Source: Azolla caroliniana
Lineage: Eukaryota; Polypodiophyta
Assembly (NCBI GenBank): GCA_043228905.1
Contig: JBHGNT010000009.1
Span: 8,432,001 to 8,496,000, forward strand
DNA length: 64,000 nucleotides
Direction of reading: 5' to 3'
In this document: one piece after another, positions 9,741 to 20,760 of the stretch
Layout of the letters: the number at the start of each line of letters is the position of its first letter
Numbering within the stretch: position 1 is the stretch's first letter
The notes under the pieces: generated by a model
Databases searched by the model: none
Seen by the model: only the letters and a program-made list of their open reading frames with translations
What the model was told of the DNA's origin: nothing
Position numbers and translations under genes: made by a program

Positions 9741-12118
9741 ACAAATCACAAAGAAGTAGAGTAAAAAACTAAAAAGAATGACATTGTTCATCCTATATGT
9801 AATGAACGTGTAGCAAAACCCCTTTTTGAGGTTGATTCATCCGGACATTCTTCCATTGAACAATCAACACACTCGACGCCCTTGTATGCCACTAGCATGG
9901 TAATGTAACTATTTCTCTACCTCATTGCTATTGTTTGGTAATTACGTAGTTAATTTGTTGTCCTTAATTTATTGTAACCATCATTGCAACAATTGTTACT
10001 GATTTAAAGGATGAGCCTCATGGTGTTACCCAATGGGTGTTTTATTGGTTCTTAGTTTGGTTGTAACAATTCCTTTACTCGATTCCAGAGTCATCACAAA
10101 GGCTTGGAGTTAATAGACACTTATTTTGTCGTGTGATGGTGTTGAAACTTGGAAATATGGAAAAAAGTTCCTCGGGAATCGCAATAATGAAATTCAAACC
10201 TTGTTCGCAAAGATTCAATTTGAGATTCGTATTTATTTTTTGGGATATATTATAGGGGTATTTTACACATAAATAGTTTCTCAATTGGGTGAGATTTTGG
10301 GGTTTATGGATATCATGTACCTAATGTCTTCCATAAACCTAGAACAAAATAAGGCTACTTGACATTAAGCTATCTTTAAGTGCTCTAAACTTTAAAACAC
10401 CATTTTGTGTAGAGGATCTCTTGTGTAGTAGAGATATGTTTGCCGATTGTCTTGTCATCTTGGTTCCCAATAACATTATGAGTTGGTGAATTCGCCAAAA
10501 GGCCACTTGTTCTAAGTGCATTTGACAACATTGTAGATATTCATATTTGTCAAAATTATCCACGTTTTGTTTAACTAATCTAGAAATTAAAGACTTTTGT
10601 AGTTAAGCAATGTGATTTTGTTTAATCAAGGTTTGGGCATTAACTAAGCAATGCAAAATGGCGACTAAGTCAACCAGAGGAGAATGTATATGTGAGTACC
10701 ATTATGAAGAGAATGTGAAGGGTCAATGTGGCACCATTGCACAAATTTAAGAAATTATTTTTGAACTAGGTTGATAAGACTTGGAAGTTGTTGATGAAAA
10801 GAGAATTAAGGCATGAGGATATAAAAGCATTGTGAGGGGACGGAATGCAAGGGTAATGTATTTGGGTAGATTCAATGTTGGGTTGAGGAGCCTATCCAAC
10901 ATTGCAATTAATGAACTATGGGTTTAGGAGGGTTCTTATCAGCTTTGGCATAGAGAAATAAATTAGTGGCAAACTTGGAAAGGTACTCAAGATGTATACA
11001 ATCTTCGTATCTTTGGTTGTAGAATATGGGGAAGTAGGAATCCCTTAAAGTGCAAAGAAGTAAGGCATCTCTCTCCCAATAATTTTCCTCTTGGACAAGG
11101 TGGTTTAAAACATCTTAAACCAATGGAAATCTTGGGAATTATGCCTAAAATATAAATAACATTCATAAGTTATAACTTTGATTGTGGAATATAGTAAGTA
11201 GGAAGCCCTTAAAGTGCAAGGAAAAAGTAAGACACCTCTCTCCAAAAAATTGTCCTCTTGGAGATGGATCCTCAAAGCATCCTATAGCCCAATGGGGTGC
11301 ATTGGATTCATTCCTCTGGGTTCAAAACTTTGAGGAGCATATCATTTAGGGTGCACACTTCCCAAGAAAATTCAATCCATTTCTAGACACTTTATTAAGG
11401 ATATTGGATTCAAGTGCATTGGTGCTACTTGAAATTTAATCCCCTCTCTCGAAATGTAGAATGATATTGGACTTACACAAAACCCCAATGTTTTTGTTCT
11501 TAGGAGGAGAAGAGTGCATGGTAAGCGTTGAAGCATGCTAATAATAATAATTTAATCTCTTGATTGGCTTTATGGACCTCAAGGAAACAAAACCACACAC
11601 AATCTAAATGGGGTTTTTTTATGAGACTTAAGAAAGCAAAACCTTGGGCATTGTCCAATTAATCATGCATACTATACAAATTTAGTATGAGAATTGGACC
11701 ATTCATCTTCCTACCAATCAATGGTGATTCAACAAATTAGGTAGAATGTTCCTAAGGTTTTTTGGTGGTTGGCTCTCTTCTCATCAAGGCTTCATTAGCT
11801 TTGTTGATGCAACTTAGGTCCTCAATGAAAGTGTCACTAGTTGACAACCAACAATTGGCGGGCTTAATAGATATCCTAACCCTTTTTTTGTTTTGGTGTT
11901 TTTGCCCTATTGGCATGCTTGTTATGTTATCCACAAGGCTTATTCTAGTATAAAGCATCCAAATTCTACAAACTCTTCCTTTTCTTGTACTACACATTAA
12001 GAGGAAAAAAAACTTGAAAGCGACTAAGATATATTATCTCTCACCTAAACCTTTCGTCTTTTAAGTTTACAACCTTAAAAGCATTGAACTTAACTATCCA
12101 CTTAAGGATTGTCAAAGT
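9741..12118. other. AT-rich intergenic region, no gene recognised
   Basis: No reading frame with a recognisable domain. The one structure seen is a diverged tandem duplication: about 11005-11125 recurs at about 11170-11297, with the phrase CCCTTAAAGTGCAA at 11042 and again at 11206 (spacing 164 bp). Confidence 0.5.
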
Positions 12119-12329
12119 ACTTATCTCAAATTGTACACCACAACTTCTGGGTGTTAGGAGGCATTAACTTTCCTGCTTTTAAATGTGGCAAAATCCACCA
12201 CCATAGGGAAGTTGTAGGAGCCATACCTTTGTCACTTTTTATTTTAGTAAAAGAAAATTGTGAAACCTTAACTTTCACGTTTTTAATTGACACAATAGTC
12301 ACTTAGTGATCGTCAAAATACTTATCTCA
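12119..12329 (+). repeat. 201-bp tandem repeat, left unit plus start of second unit
   Basis: The unit starting ACTTATCTCAAATTG at 12119 restarts as ACTTATCTCA at 12320 (period 201), where a LINE interrupts it. The rest of the second unit lies beyond the LINE at 16883-17068. Both units share GGAGGCATTAAC, GGAGCCATACC and end in ACAATAGTCA, with scattered substitutions. Before the LINE arrived this was one continuous tandem pair. Confidence 0.75.
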
Positions 12330-12572
12330 TCTCTGCCACATCCACCTGCGGACTATCATAGACACCTAGCTAACTCCAGGCTTCTTCTATTTCTATGAGA
12401 AGCAGGAAGGGACTATTGAAGCTCACCAGATAGCCCACAAAATCCACTCTTGGATTTGGACCAACATTCCATCCCTGGAAATGACTAGATGTCTAAATGG
12501 TGAGTGCTCCCCACTCACAACCTGTTGTGCAAAGCACTAGGAACAACTGGCAATCTCCCATCCCATTCCATG

Positions 12573-13637
12573 AGTATGAAGATTGTAACATGGAACGTGC
12601 AAGGGCTCAGAAGTCGATTAGACCAGCAAAACAGATGGAAACTGAGAAGGTATCTTGAGGAATATTTATTAGGGAGTGTTGCTGACATCATCATGTTGCA
12701 GGAACACCACCTCGATAGCACGCAGTCAAAGGAAGTCGAAGACCTTCTACCAGGATCATGGTGAACAATTTGGGAGCCAGCAATAGGGGAGGATGGTAAT
12801 CATGGTGGTATTTGCACTTTGATTCGGGAACGTCTAGCCCAAGGCTTAATACACCAGGAATTACTTATACTTGGTAGGGCACATTTTTACATGTTGGCCA
12901 TCCAAGGGCAATGTTGGAATTTCATGAATGTTTATGCTCCAAATAGCATAACAGAAAGGGCAACATTCTAGGAACGCATCCACCTACAAGTAGCGGGTAC
13001 GGAAGAGTGGTGCATTGGAGGGGATTTTAGTATGATCAAATCCATTCACGATAGCTCCAACAACAACCCCATAGTTCTACAGGGAAGGGAATGTAAACAA
13101 TGGGAGAAGTTATGTGTACACCTTCACCTACAAGACATCTGGCATTCTGACAACTTCCAACGAAAAAGGGACTCTCTCTTATTCTCCCAATCAGACGAGC
13201 AGAATAGTGGACCTACCCTATCTCGCATTGGCCGCATTTATGTGGGCGAGGTTCTAGAAGCGAAGGGAGGGTGGTGTCGCATAACTCCAGGCACGACTTT
13301 CTCTGACCATTACCCGGTAGTCGGTCATTTTCAATTGCACTTAAAATGGGGCCCATTCCAGCCTTGCATCTTGCACACTATTTACACGGTTATAGAGGTG
13401 AAGGAACAACTCTCCAACCAATGGTCATTACCCGTCAATGACTCATCAGCATCTGACAAACTTCTAGCTAAATTAACAAGAGCTTCAACTCTCCTAAATG
13501 AGATTGTCAAGACCAGAAACAAGGATGCTCAGGAAAAGCGACATAGGACAAAACGAGGACTAATAGCCTTACAACAACTCCACAGAGATACTTGTCATGT
13601 AGTTGATCGCAGGACAAGTTGCCATGGCCAAACATGA
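12573..13637 (+). pseudogene. LINE AP-endonuclease domain remnant
   Basis: The family enzyme nicks target DNA to prime reverse transcription. Visible motifs are 'MKIVTWNVQGLRS' (asparagine site), 'IIMLQEHHLD' (catalytic glutamate), 'GGDFSMIKS' (the GGDFN-like block) and 'TFSDHYPVVGHF' (SDH motif near 13300). A TGA at 12762-12764 and further stops before 13032 break the frame. The order is that of L1-type ORF2. Confidence 0.8.
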
Positions 13638-13936
13638 ACTCAGCATGGCGGAAAAGGAAATATATGACATGGAGTTTCATGGAAGCATGGTGTGATGGAT
13701 TCAAGTAGGGGACAAAACCACGAAGGAATTTTTCCGCTCCAAAGGCCCGAGACACGCTAGAACAATGATGCACAACCTCAACCGAGAGGATGGAACGACC
13801 ATTGAGGATGGCAACGAAATGAGGAATATTGCCACAAGTTACTATAAGCGCCCACTTACCGAAGATACTATGGCTACAAGGTAAGACATAAGAGGAGATA
13901 TTCTCCTCCAAAGCATACCCGAGAAAGTCACGACGA

Positions 13937-15350
13937 ATGAATACATGGTTCGTGCGTCCCCTATCAATCATCGAGATATGGGAGGCCCTCTCTGATTTGG
14001 ATGCAGATAGTTGCCTCGGAATCGACGGCCTCACCCCTCACTTTTTCACATGCCTTTGGGACACTATTAAAGAAGACCTCCTCCAGGCATATGAGGAGAT
14101 CGTCACCTTTGGAAGCATGCCGGAGGAATTTGGACAGGGGATGATACATCTCATTCCTAAAAGTGGTGGGAGTGCCAACGACATTAGCAAGTGGCAGCCC
14201 ATAACTCTTCTCAATATTGTCTATAAGTTGCTTGCAAAAATCGCACGCCGTTTAACACCACTTCTCCCTCAACTCATTCATCCATCTGAGACAGGTTTCA
14301 TTAGAAATCGGAGCATCCTAGACAACCTCTTCTCATTCTGGGAAAACAGTAGCTCTTGCCAAGCGTACCAACAACAAGGTAGTGGTGGTGCTATTAGATT
14401 TTGAGAAAGCATAGAACAAGGTATGCCGGAACTTTCTAGAAAGTGTGATGGGGAAACTCGGCTTTCAAGAGACATGGATCAAAGGCATTGCAGGACTTTA
14501 TAGGAACGGCAACAGTTGCGTTTCACTGGCAGGGATGCCCACTAGCTCCATCCTTTTTCTGAATATCCCGATCTGTACGGCAGGGATACCCACTAGCTCC
14601 ATCCTTATTTCTATTATACGCCAAAGCACTCTCTTGTTTTCTCAACTCGCGGCATCTCAACCTACGTGGTCTTCCCGTGCCTCATTCTCACCAAAGCATC
14701 CTGGATATAGAATTTGCAGATGACACATCAGTCTACCTGCAAGGGGACTTGGAAAACCTACAAAAGCTAGAAAGTGGGTTAGCCGTATTTTGCAAGAGAT
14801 CCAATGCCATGATCAATTGGCACAAATCCTGTGCAATATGGCTTTCTCATGAAACACATTGTGCGTGGCACCCACATCCTGCTTTCAAATGGATCACTCA
14901 AGGAGCAAGCACCAAATATTTGGGTTTCCAAATTGGTTTCAACATACCACCGAAGACTATGATTGCACCCGTTATCCATTCCATTCAACAAAAGTTGATA
15001 CATTGGAGTTCGAAAAAACTGTCACTAGCGGGCCGCATCATGTTGGACAATCTCCAAGGAAAGTATACATCAGATTCAACAATTGGTACGCAACTACATT
15101 TGGTCTAGTAAGGAAGATCATGTAACTCGCACCAAGGTGGCATGGCCTATATTCACAGCACCTAAGTCGAGAGGGGGATTGGGTCTTATTGATCCCCTCT
15201 CACAATCAAAAGCCTTACGTGCCAAATTTGTGATGCGAGGACTCCAACAAGGAAATAACTGCTGGAAAATGCTACTGCAGTTACGTTTCACTTACTTTAG
15301 GCCACGAAAAGGGGTCAATTGGGCCCCCAAACGGGATGGATTCTAAACAT
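13937..15350 (+). pseudogene. LINE reverse transcriptase remnant
   Basis: Motifs in order are 'DADSCLGIDGLTPHFF', 'MIHLIPKSGG', 'WQPITLLNIVYKLLAK', 'QTGFI'-like 'ETGFIRNRSILDN', 'VLLDFEKA' followed by a stop near 14410, and the catalytic 'EFADDTSVYLQ' near 14710-14740. Between them a duplicated CCCACTAGCTCCATCCTT phrase (14536 and 14587) shifts the frame. FADD is the equivalent of the YXDD active site. Confidence 0.8.
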
Positions 15351-16149
15351 GGATCTCAAACCTAGTTTCTCCCGCCAATTGGAGGATAGATTCAGTGCAT
15401 CCATGTGGAAGGCATGGTGTGACATTAGACGAGGACTCAAGTGCAATCAACCGAGTTCCGAACCTGCCTGGCTTAGTCAATGTATCCTATGGAACCCATG
15501 TATTAAGGATGAATCTAATCAACTACTTGGATCAAGTAAGGGGTTGTCATGGGGATACATTGCAAAAGGTCTAGGAAAAAGTATAGAATGTTGGAGACGG
15601 TTTATGTCACTGCCACTACAAGATCAAGCCAACATACTCCATGCAATCAAAGGCGGATGGACTATGAGATCAGAAATCATTAACGCTCTACTGATTGGGG
15701 AAGCTAGTACTCAAAGGACGACAATGGAGAAATGGATAGGCTACGAGGAGGAGGGATCTTTGATCCCAAGAGGTAGGGGAACACCAGACAGGATCGAAGG
15801 CTCTGAATTGCGAGACACTAAGACACCAACACAAAATTACACAATTTGAGTACTCGCATATACTGGCCGTAAATGGATTGTAGATCCTGATCTGATCAAA
15901 GTACAACCTGATTGGCACATATGTACTCATGATAAGACATGGGTACGTAAGGTCAGTTGGGACCCTTTGCAATGGAGATGGCGTGATCCTTACGCAGGAC
16001 AAGGAAGCAAACCCATCCCTTTCTTCCAATTCACAACTAGATTGGGTCGCCACATTCTAGTTGCTCAAACCGCCTGAGAGTCGGCTGCTACAAAGGTCTG
16101 GCACACATATCAAGTTCCTCACACAATTATCACCAAGTTTTGGCAGAAA

Positions 16150-16420
16150 ATCTAGAAACAACAACACGCGATGCGAATTACCACGTTCCAATGGCGATTA
16201 ATACATAAGTCACTACCGGTGGGAGCATGGCAACGCGGGAACCTTATCTCTCCTAATTGTGTGGATTGCCCAAATGCAATAGAATCAATACGACACGCTC
16301 TGTGGGATTGCCCAACGTCCTATCGAATATGGCGGGGGGTTGGCCGCTTGTTGCAATTTTGCCAGGTGCAAGGCTCAATCAAGTGGGGAAATATATGTTG
16401 GCTATCATGGTAGACCCCAG
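16150..16420 (+). pseudogene. LINE zf-RVT domain remnant
   Basis: The frame from 16171 has the zinc-binding region found at the C-terminus of plant LINE ORF2: 'FQWRLIHKSLPVGAWQ', then C-V-D-C, and H-A-L-W-D-C before 'TSYRIWRGVG'. The pattern C-x2-C...H-x4-C fits the family. A short conserved tail continues to about 16820 in other frames. Confidence 0.75.
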
Positions 16421-16882
16421 TTGGCAAATACGAGCATCAAGAGGAGGGGATGACTTTGGTGATAAAAGCACAAGAGGTTTTTTTCTCCACCATCGGCAAT
16501 GTCCACTCAACTCCTCTTAATGACAAATCTCAAGCTGTGTTGGAATTGGTCAGCCCAATAACCCTTTAGATTCTATGGAAACAACGATGTAGACGGATCT
16601 TCTCCAACCAAACCGTGCATCCAACAATGTTACTGCAAGAGATATGGAGTGAAATTGTAGCCACTCTAAAGAGCCAGTATAATGGCCTCAAGGGCGGCTC
16701 CGATGGAGTTGAAAGACAACGAATAGCGTTCATCCAACAATGGTCGTCCTCTCCCTTTCTTGAGTTAGTGGGCATCCACATAAGATGGACCTATCGTGTC
16801 CCAACATGGATTTGTACATAATAATCTCATTTGTAAAATTTTATCACTAATGGAAGGAGTTTTTTTTTGGAATTTTTTTTTT

Positions 16883-17068
16883 ACTTATCTCAAATTGTAC
16901 ACCGCAACTTCCAGGTGTTAGGAGGCATTAACTTTCCTGCTTTTAAATGTGGCAAAATCCACCACTATATAGGGAAGTTATAGGAGCCATACCTTTGTCA
17001 CTTTTCATTTTAGTAAAAGAAAAACATGAAAACTTAACTTTCACATTTTTTAATTGATACAATAGTCA
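16883..17068 (+). repeat. 201-bp tandem repeat, remainder of second unit
   Basis: Continues the unit begun at 12320. It reads ACTTATCTCAAATTGTACACCG... and ends AATAGTCA at 17068, matching 12119-12302 closely. Its first 10 bases are part of the LINE's TSD. Confidence 0.75.
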
Positions 17069-17760
17069 AGCTGTGTGAAATCATTTGCAATTATAAGAGC
17101 GTACGAAGGGTAGCGAACTTCGAGTGTGCCACATTTGATTACCATGAGGCATGAGACCCCAATGTCAAGTCTCATAGACGGAGTGTGACAAGAAACGAGT
17201 AGGGTGTTATTGTTTTTGGTAATAAAGCCTAGCAAAGAGACAAGAGCTATGCAATATGCACATGGGTCAACGACACTGAGAGCTTCACATTTTTGAGTGG
17301 GGAGAGGAGGTCTATGAGGCCAATGTGATTGAAAGTGAAGAGAACGAAAGAGGCCATAGAAAGGATTGGGAATGAGAGATGATATGGTCTATCAGGGTGT
17401 GTGTGTCTAACAGCGTAATAGTTTTGGTTTCATAGGTCAATATTATGCAAAATGTATATTTTTGGTCTCATAGGTTAGTATTATGCAAAATGTAATATTG
17501 GTCTCATAAGAATAATTAATTACGATTAAATGAACAATTGAGAAGAAAAAAATTCAGAGGAAATTGTTTGTTTGTTTTATTTTTTTTTGTCGAAAATCTA
17601 GTTGTTTCGCTACTTGTTCTTTTTTTGAAAATATTTTTAACTTTTTTTTTTAACGGTAGATTTATTTTTTATTTCCTTATTTGCGGCACCAAATTCGCAG
17701 CGCAGTGATGAACAAGAAAATTGAATAAATAAATAAATAAAATTATTATTATTATTCAAT
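17069..17760. other. Intergenic, with a 36-38 bp triple repeat
   Basis: No gene was seen. At 17424, 17462 and 17498 the phrase TTGGTYTCATA recurs with TATTATGCAAAATGTA between copies (spacings 38 and 36 bp). The stretch after 17510 is A- and T-run rich. Confidence 0.5.
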
Positions 17761-19182
17761 TAAAGATCGCCGCCGAAAACCGCTCAGCCACCGCATCCAC
17801 CGGAAAACCGCTCAAATGAGGGTCACAAAACCACCCACACGTGTTTCCCGACAAAATCTTATTTCTGCGAAAACCGCCTATGGAATTAGGGTTTCGTCGG
17901 AGGCCTTCTGAGTTTTTGGTCCTAAAACACTGCCGATCTTTAAAATAACTACATACTTTTCTTAATCAATTGGGCCTGAATCTGAAAACCATGAATTCTC
18001 GGATAATTTTGACACACACACAAAAAAAAAACTCCTGATTTTCCATGGCTAAAAGATTTTTTTTCCTGGAAAGACACAGACAAACGGCATTTCCTGTGAA
18101 GGCAGAAGGCTATATGTTTTCTCTGAGAAGTTCACAAACAAAAAAGAAAGAAACCACCAAGACCAAGACGAAATTTAACAAAACCACTTTCCTCGGAAGA
18201 AACAAATCCACCAAAGATTCTGTGCAAAAACCACCCAGGGGAGCATCTTATGGGAAAGGAAATGGAAAACCACTTTCTTAATTGGGTAAATCGATCATTT
18301 CTAATGGAAACAGGACAATCCGCCCAGAAAAACAGAAAGATTAAGGGAGCTTTTGACTTTTGGATTTTACTTTGCTGAAAGAGAAAAGCCACATTTATGA
18401 GGAGGGAATTGATTGAGCGAGACAGAGAAGAGTTAAAGATGTGGACCGGAAACTGAGTATATTTATTAATGACGCAGATTAAGGAGGCGGATTAGCATGG
18501 GGTCGTGAGGATTAAGGAGGGTGATTAGCCATCTAAACAGGAGTCTAATTTTCGAGGAGGCATAGTAGGAAGGAATGAGAGTAGGTTGAAAAGAGGCCGG
18601 ATTAGGGTTTGAACAAGTGACAAAAAGGAGGAGAAGGGAAGTGGATTAGCACTAATGAGGTGATTAAGAAGGCTGATTAGTTAGTTAACCCAAAATGGGA
18701 TTTGAGGCATAGTGAGGGGGGGGGGGGGGGGGGGGGGGGATGAGAGTAGGCTTAAAAGAGGAGGGTGGGGATTAAGGAAGTGGATTAGCACTAATGAGGT
18801 GATTAAAAAAGGTGATTAGTTATTTACCCAAAATGGGATTAGTTGAGAAATTTAAGGAAGGTTGGTGATCAAAAAAGAAAAAAGACAAAAGGAAAAAAGG
18901 CATACAAATTTAATTAAGTCTTTTTTTAGTGGTGGTGGGGGGGGGGGGAAGAGAGGGAAGAAGAAATCCTTTTTAAATGCTTCACTTTTTATGGCTGAGC
19001 TCTATGAATGTACAGGAATGTTTGAATGAATGCTTCATCACTTTCTTAGTTAGCTCAGCACAAATTCCTGCAAAAAAACCAAACAAACACCATAGCCACT
19101 AATCACCCCACTAATCCCCTCCCCCACTACTCTTTAAGTAACCAAGCCCCCCACTAATCACCCCACTAATCACCCAAAAAAA
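17761..19182 (+). promoter_or_regulatory. KCS upstream region with GATTAG repeats, G24 tract and inverted CTAATCACCC repeats
   Basis: This is the 1.4 kb before the KCS start codon. 17774-18275 has repeated AAAACCRC words. 18645-18710 and 18770-18840 are direct copies sharing GTGGATTAGCACTAATGAGG and CCCAAAATGGGATT, separated by a run of 24 G (18716-18739). A second G tract lies near 18940. Just before the ATG, CACTAATCACCCC-type words recur at 19098-19175, the reverse complement of the upstream GGTGATTAG words. No clear TATA box was found. CTTTAAGTA near 19132 is the nearest candidate. Promoter role is inferred from position only. Confidence 0.4.
18716..18739 (+). repeat. Homopolymer tract of 24 G
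   Basis: Uninterrupted G24 about 440 bp upstream of the KCS start codon. It could form a G-quadruplex. The length of such a run is also prone to assembly or sequencing error. Confidence 0.85.
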
Positions 19183-20760
19183 ATGGGTGATGAGCTTATT
19201 AACACCAAACCAAGCTCCCCTGCATCATCAAGCTACTACCCTCCACCATTGCTACCTGATGTCTTCTCCAACATTCTGAGCTCAAGATTCATGAAAGGTG
19301 GTGCTGCTGCTTCCTGCACAAAGCATTCCTATTCCCTCTTAATCCCTCCATCAAGCTTCCTCATATGGGCCTTTGTCTCACTCTGCCTTGCATTGGCATT
19401 GGGTGTGGAGAGTGTAGAGAAGCCATGGAAGGTGTGGATAGACCCTGTTATGTCAAGGGAGTTGGTCTTCATCATGGCCCTGCTCACACTGCTGGTGATG
19501 AGGAGCAGGGAGGCAAGCACCACAGTCTACCTAATGGACATCTCCTGTTTTAGGCCCCCTGCCATATTAAGGGCACCCCACTCCACCTTCTTGGAGCACT
19601 CCAAGGTGTCTGGGATCTTCAACCAGCAGAGCCTAGAGTTCCAGAAGAAGATATTGGAGAGGTGTGGGCTAGGGCCATCCACATCCTTCCCAATGTGCTT
19701 CAGGAACCTACCCCCACAGCCATCCATGCAGGCCTCTAGAGAGGAAGCAGAGATGGTGCTAGGGACATGCATGTCAGAGCTCCTGGCCAAGACCAAGATC
19801 TCCACCAAGGACATAGGCATCTTGGTGGTGAACTGCAGCACCTTCAACCCAACACCATCTCTGTCCTCCATGATGGTCAACAAGTTCAAGCTGAGGAGCA
19901 ACATAAGGACATATAACCTAGGGGGGATGGGGTGTAGTGCAGGTGTGATAGCCATAGACCTAGCCAAGGATGCCTTGCAAGTCCACAAGGGCACATATGC
20001 CATTGTGCTGAGCACAGAGAACATAACCCAGAACTGGTATTGGGGGAACAACAAGACCATGCTAGTGAGCAACTGCTTGTTTAGGGTTGGGGGAGCTGCC
20101 ATATTGCTGTCAAACAAGAGGTCTGACAAGAGGTCAGCTAAATATAGGTTGGATCACTTGGTGAGGACACACATGGGGGCCAATGATGCAGCCTACCATG
20201 CAGCCTACCAGCAAGAGGATGAGGAAGGCAAGGTAGGGGTGTTCTTGAGCAAGGACCTCATGAGGATTGCCTCAGACACCTTGAGGATGAACACCAAGAG
20301 GCTGGGCCCATTGGTCTTGCCTTACTCCGAGCAGCTCCTCTTCTTGGCAAGCTACCTCATGAGGAATGTCTTCAAGTCCCGGGGTGTCCCGCCCTACGTC
20401 CCCGACTTCCGCAAGGCCTTCGACCACTTCTGTATCCACTCGGGCGGCCGGGCCGTCCTTAACGCGGTCGAGAAGGGGCTCAACCTCTCTGCCCTCAATA
20501 TGGAACCCTCACGGATGGCCCTCCACCGCTTCGGGAACACGTCCGTGTCCACCACGTGGTACCAGTTCCAATACCTCGAGTGCAAGGGCCGCGTCCGCCG
20601 GGGTGACAAGATATGGCAGATCGTGTTCGGTAGCGGCTTCAAGTGCAATAGCGCCGTGTGGACTGCACTCCGATCCATCGACCCCTATGAAGACACCAAT
20701 GCTTGGACCGACACCATCCTCGACTACCCCGTCCCTCTCGTCGACTTCCAAGAGCTCTAG
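19183..20760 (+). CDS. KCS: 3-ketoacyl-CoA synthase (very-long-chain fatty acid elongase condensing enzyme)
   Basis: A single-exon 525-aa enzyme of the plant FAE1/KCS family. It condenses malonyl-CoA with a long-chain acyl-CoA, the first and chain-length-setting step of very-long-chain fatty acid elongation in the endoplasmic reticulum, supplying waxes, cutin/suberin and sphingolipids. Two hydrophobic N-terminal segments (about 57-77 and 93-106) fit the usual membrane anchors. The FAE1/CUT1 domain follows from about 113. Catalytic Cys251 lies in G-M-G-C-S-A-G, His419 in F-C-I-H-S-G-G and Asn452 in F-G-N-T-S. The Cys-His and His-Asn spacings (168 and 33) equal those of the Arabidopsis FAE1 triad (Cys223/His391/Asn424). 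The C-terminal G-S-G-F-K-C-N-S-A-V-W block is intact. After the asparagine it reads S-V-S-T-T-W-Y-Q-F where S-S-S-x-W-Y-E-L is usual. The first ATG gives a full-length protein. There is no CpG up to 20327 and about 37 after it. The specific KCS paralogue cannot be assigned. Confidence 0.95.
   Translation: MGDELINTKPSSPASSSYYPPPLLPDVFSNILSSRFMKGGAAASCTKHSYSLLIPPSSFLIWAFVSLCLALALGVESVEKPWKVWIDPVMSRELVFIMALLTLLVMRSREASTTVYLMDISCFRPPAILRAPHSTFLEHSKVSGIFNQQSLEFQKKILERCGLGPSTSFPMCFRNLPPQPSMQASREEAEMVLGTCMSELLAKTKISTKDIGILVVNCSTFNPTPSLSSMMVNKFKLRSNIRTYNLGGMGCSAGVIAIDLAKDALQVHKGTYAIVLSTENITQNWYWGNNKTMLVSNCLFRVGGAAILLSNKRSDKRSAKYRLDHLVRTHMGANDAAYHAAYQQEDEEGKVGVFLSKDLMRIASDTLRMNTKRLGPLVLPYSEQLLFLASYLMRNVFKSRGVPPYVPDFRKAFDHFCIHSGGRAVLNAVEKGLNLSALNMEPSRMALHRFGNTSVSTTWYQFQYLECKGRVRRGDKIWQIVFGSGFKCNSAVWTALRSIDPYEDTNAWTDTILDYPVPLVDFQEL

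Larger units (their letters stand above)
12330..16881 (+). mobile_element. 5'-truncated, inactivated L1-type LINE
   Basis: This 4.55-kb non-LTR retrotransposon carries the end of a first ORF (about 12390-12537), an AP-endonuclease, a reverse transcriptase and a C-terminal zf-RVT domain, all on the plus strand. It is flanked by an 11-bp TSD, TACTTATCTCA, at 12319-12329 and 16882-16892. The 3' end is T-rich (TTTTTTTTGG followed by a T run) rather than a clean poly(A). Stops, frameshifts and a roughly 50-bp internal duplication near 14530-14604 make it dead. Confidence 0.85.

Noticed and set aside
12119-17068. A 180-bp target-site duplication flanking the LINE
   Set aside because: The left unit restarts at 12320, showing a pre-existing tandem repeat. 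The TSD is 11 bp.
18045-18281. 78-codon lysine-rich frame upstream of KCS
   Set aside because: Low-complexity composition from A-runs and AAAACC words. No domain and no similarity recognised.
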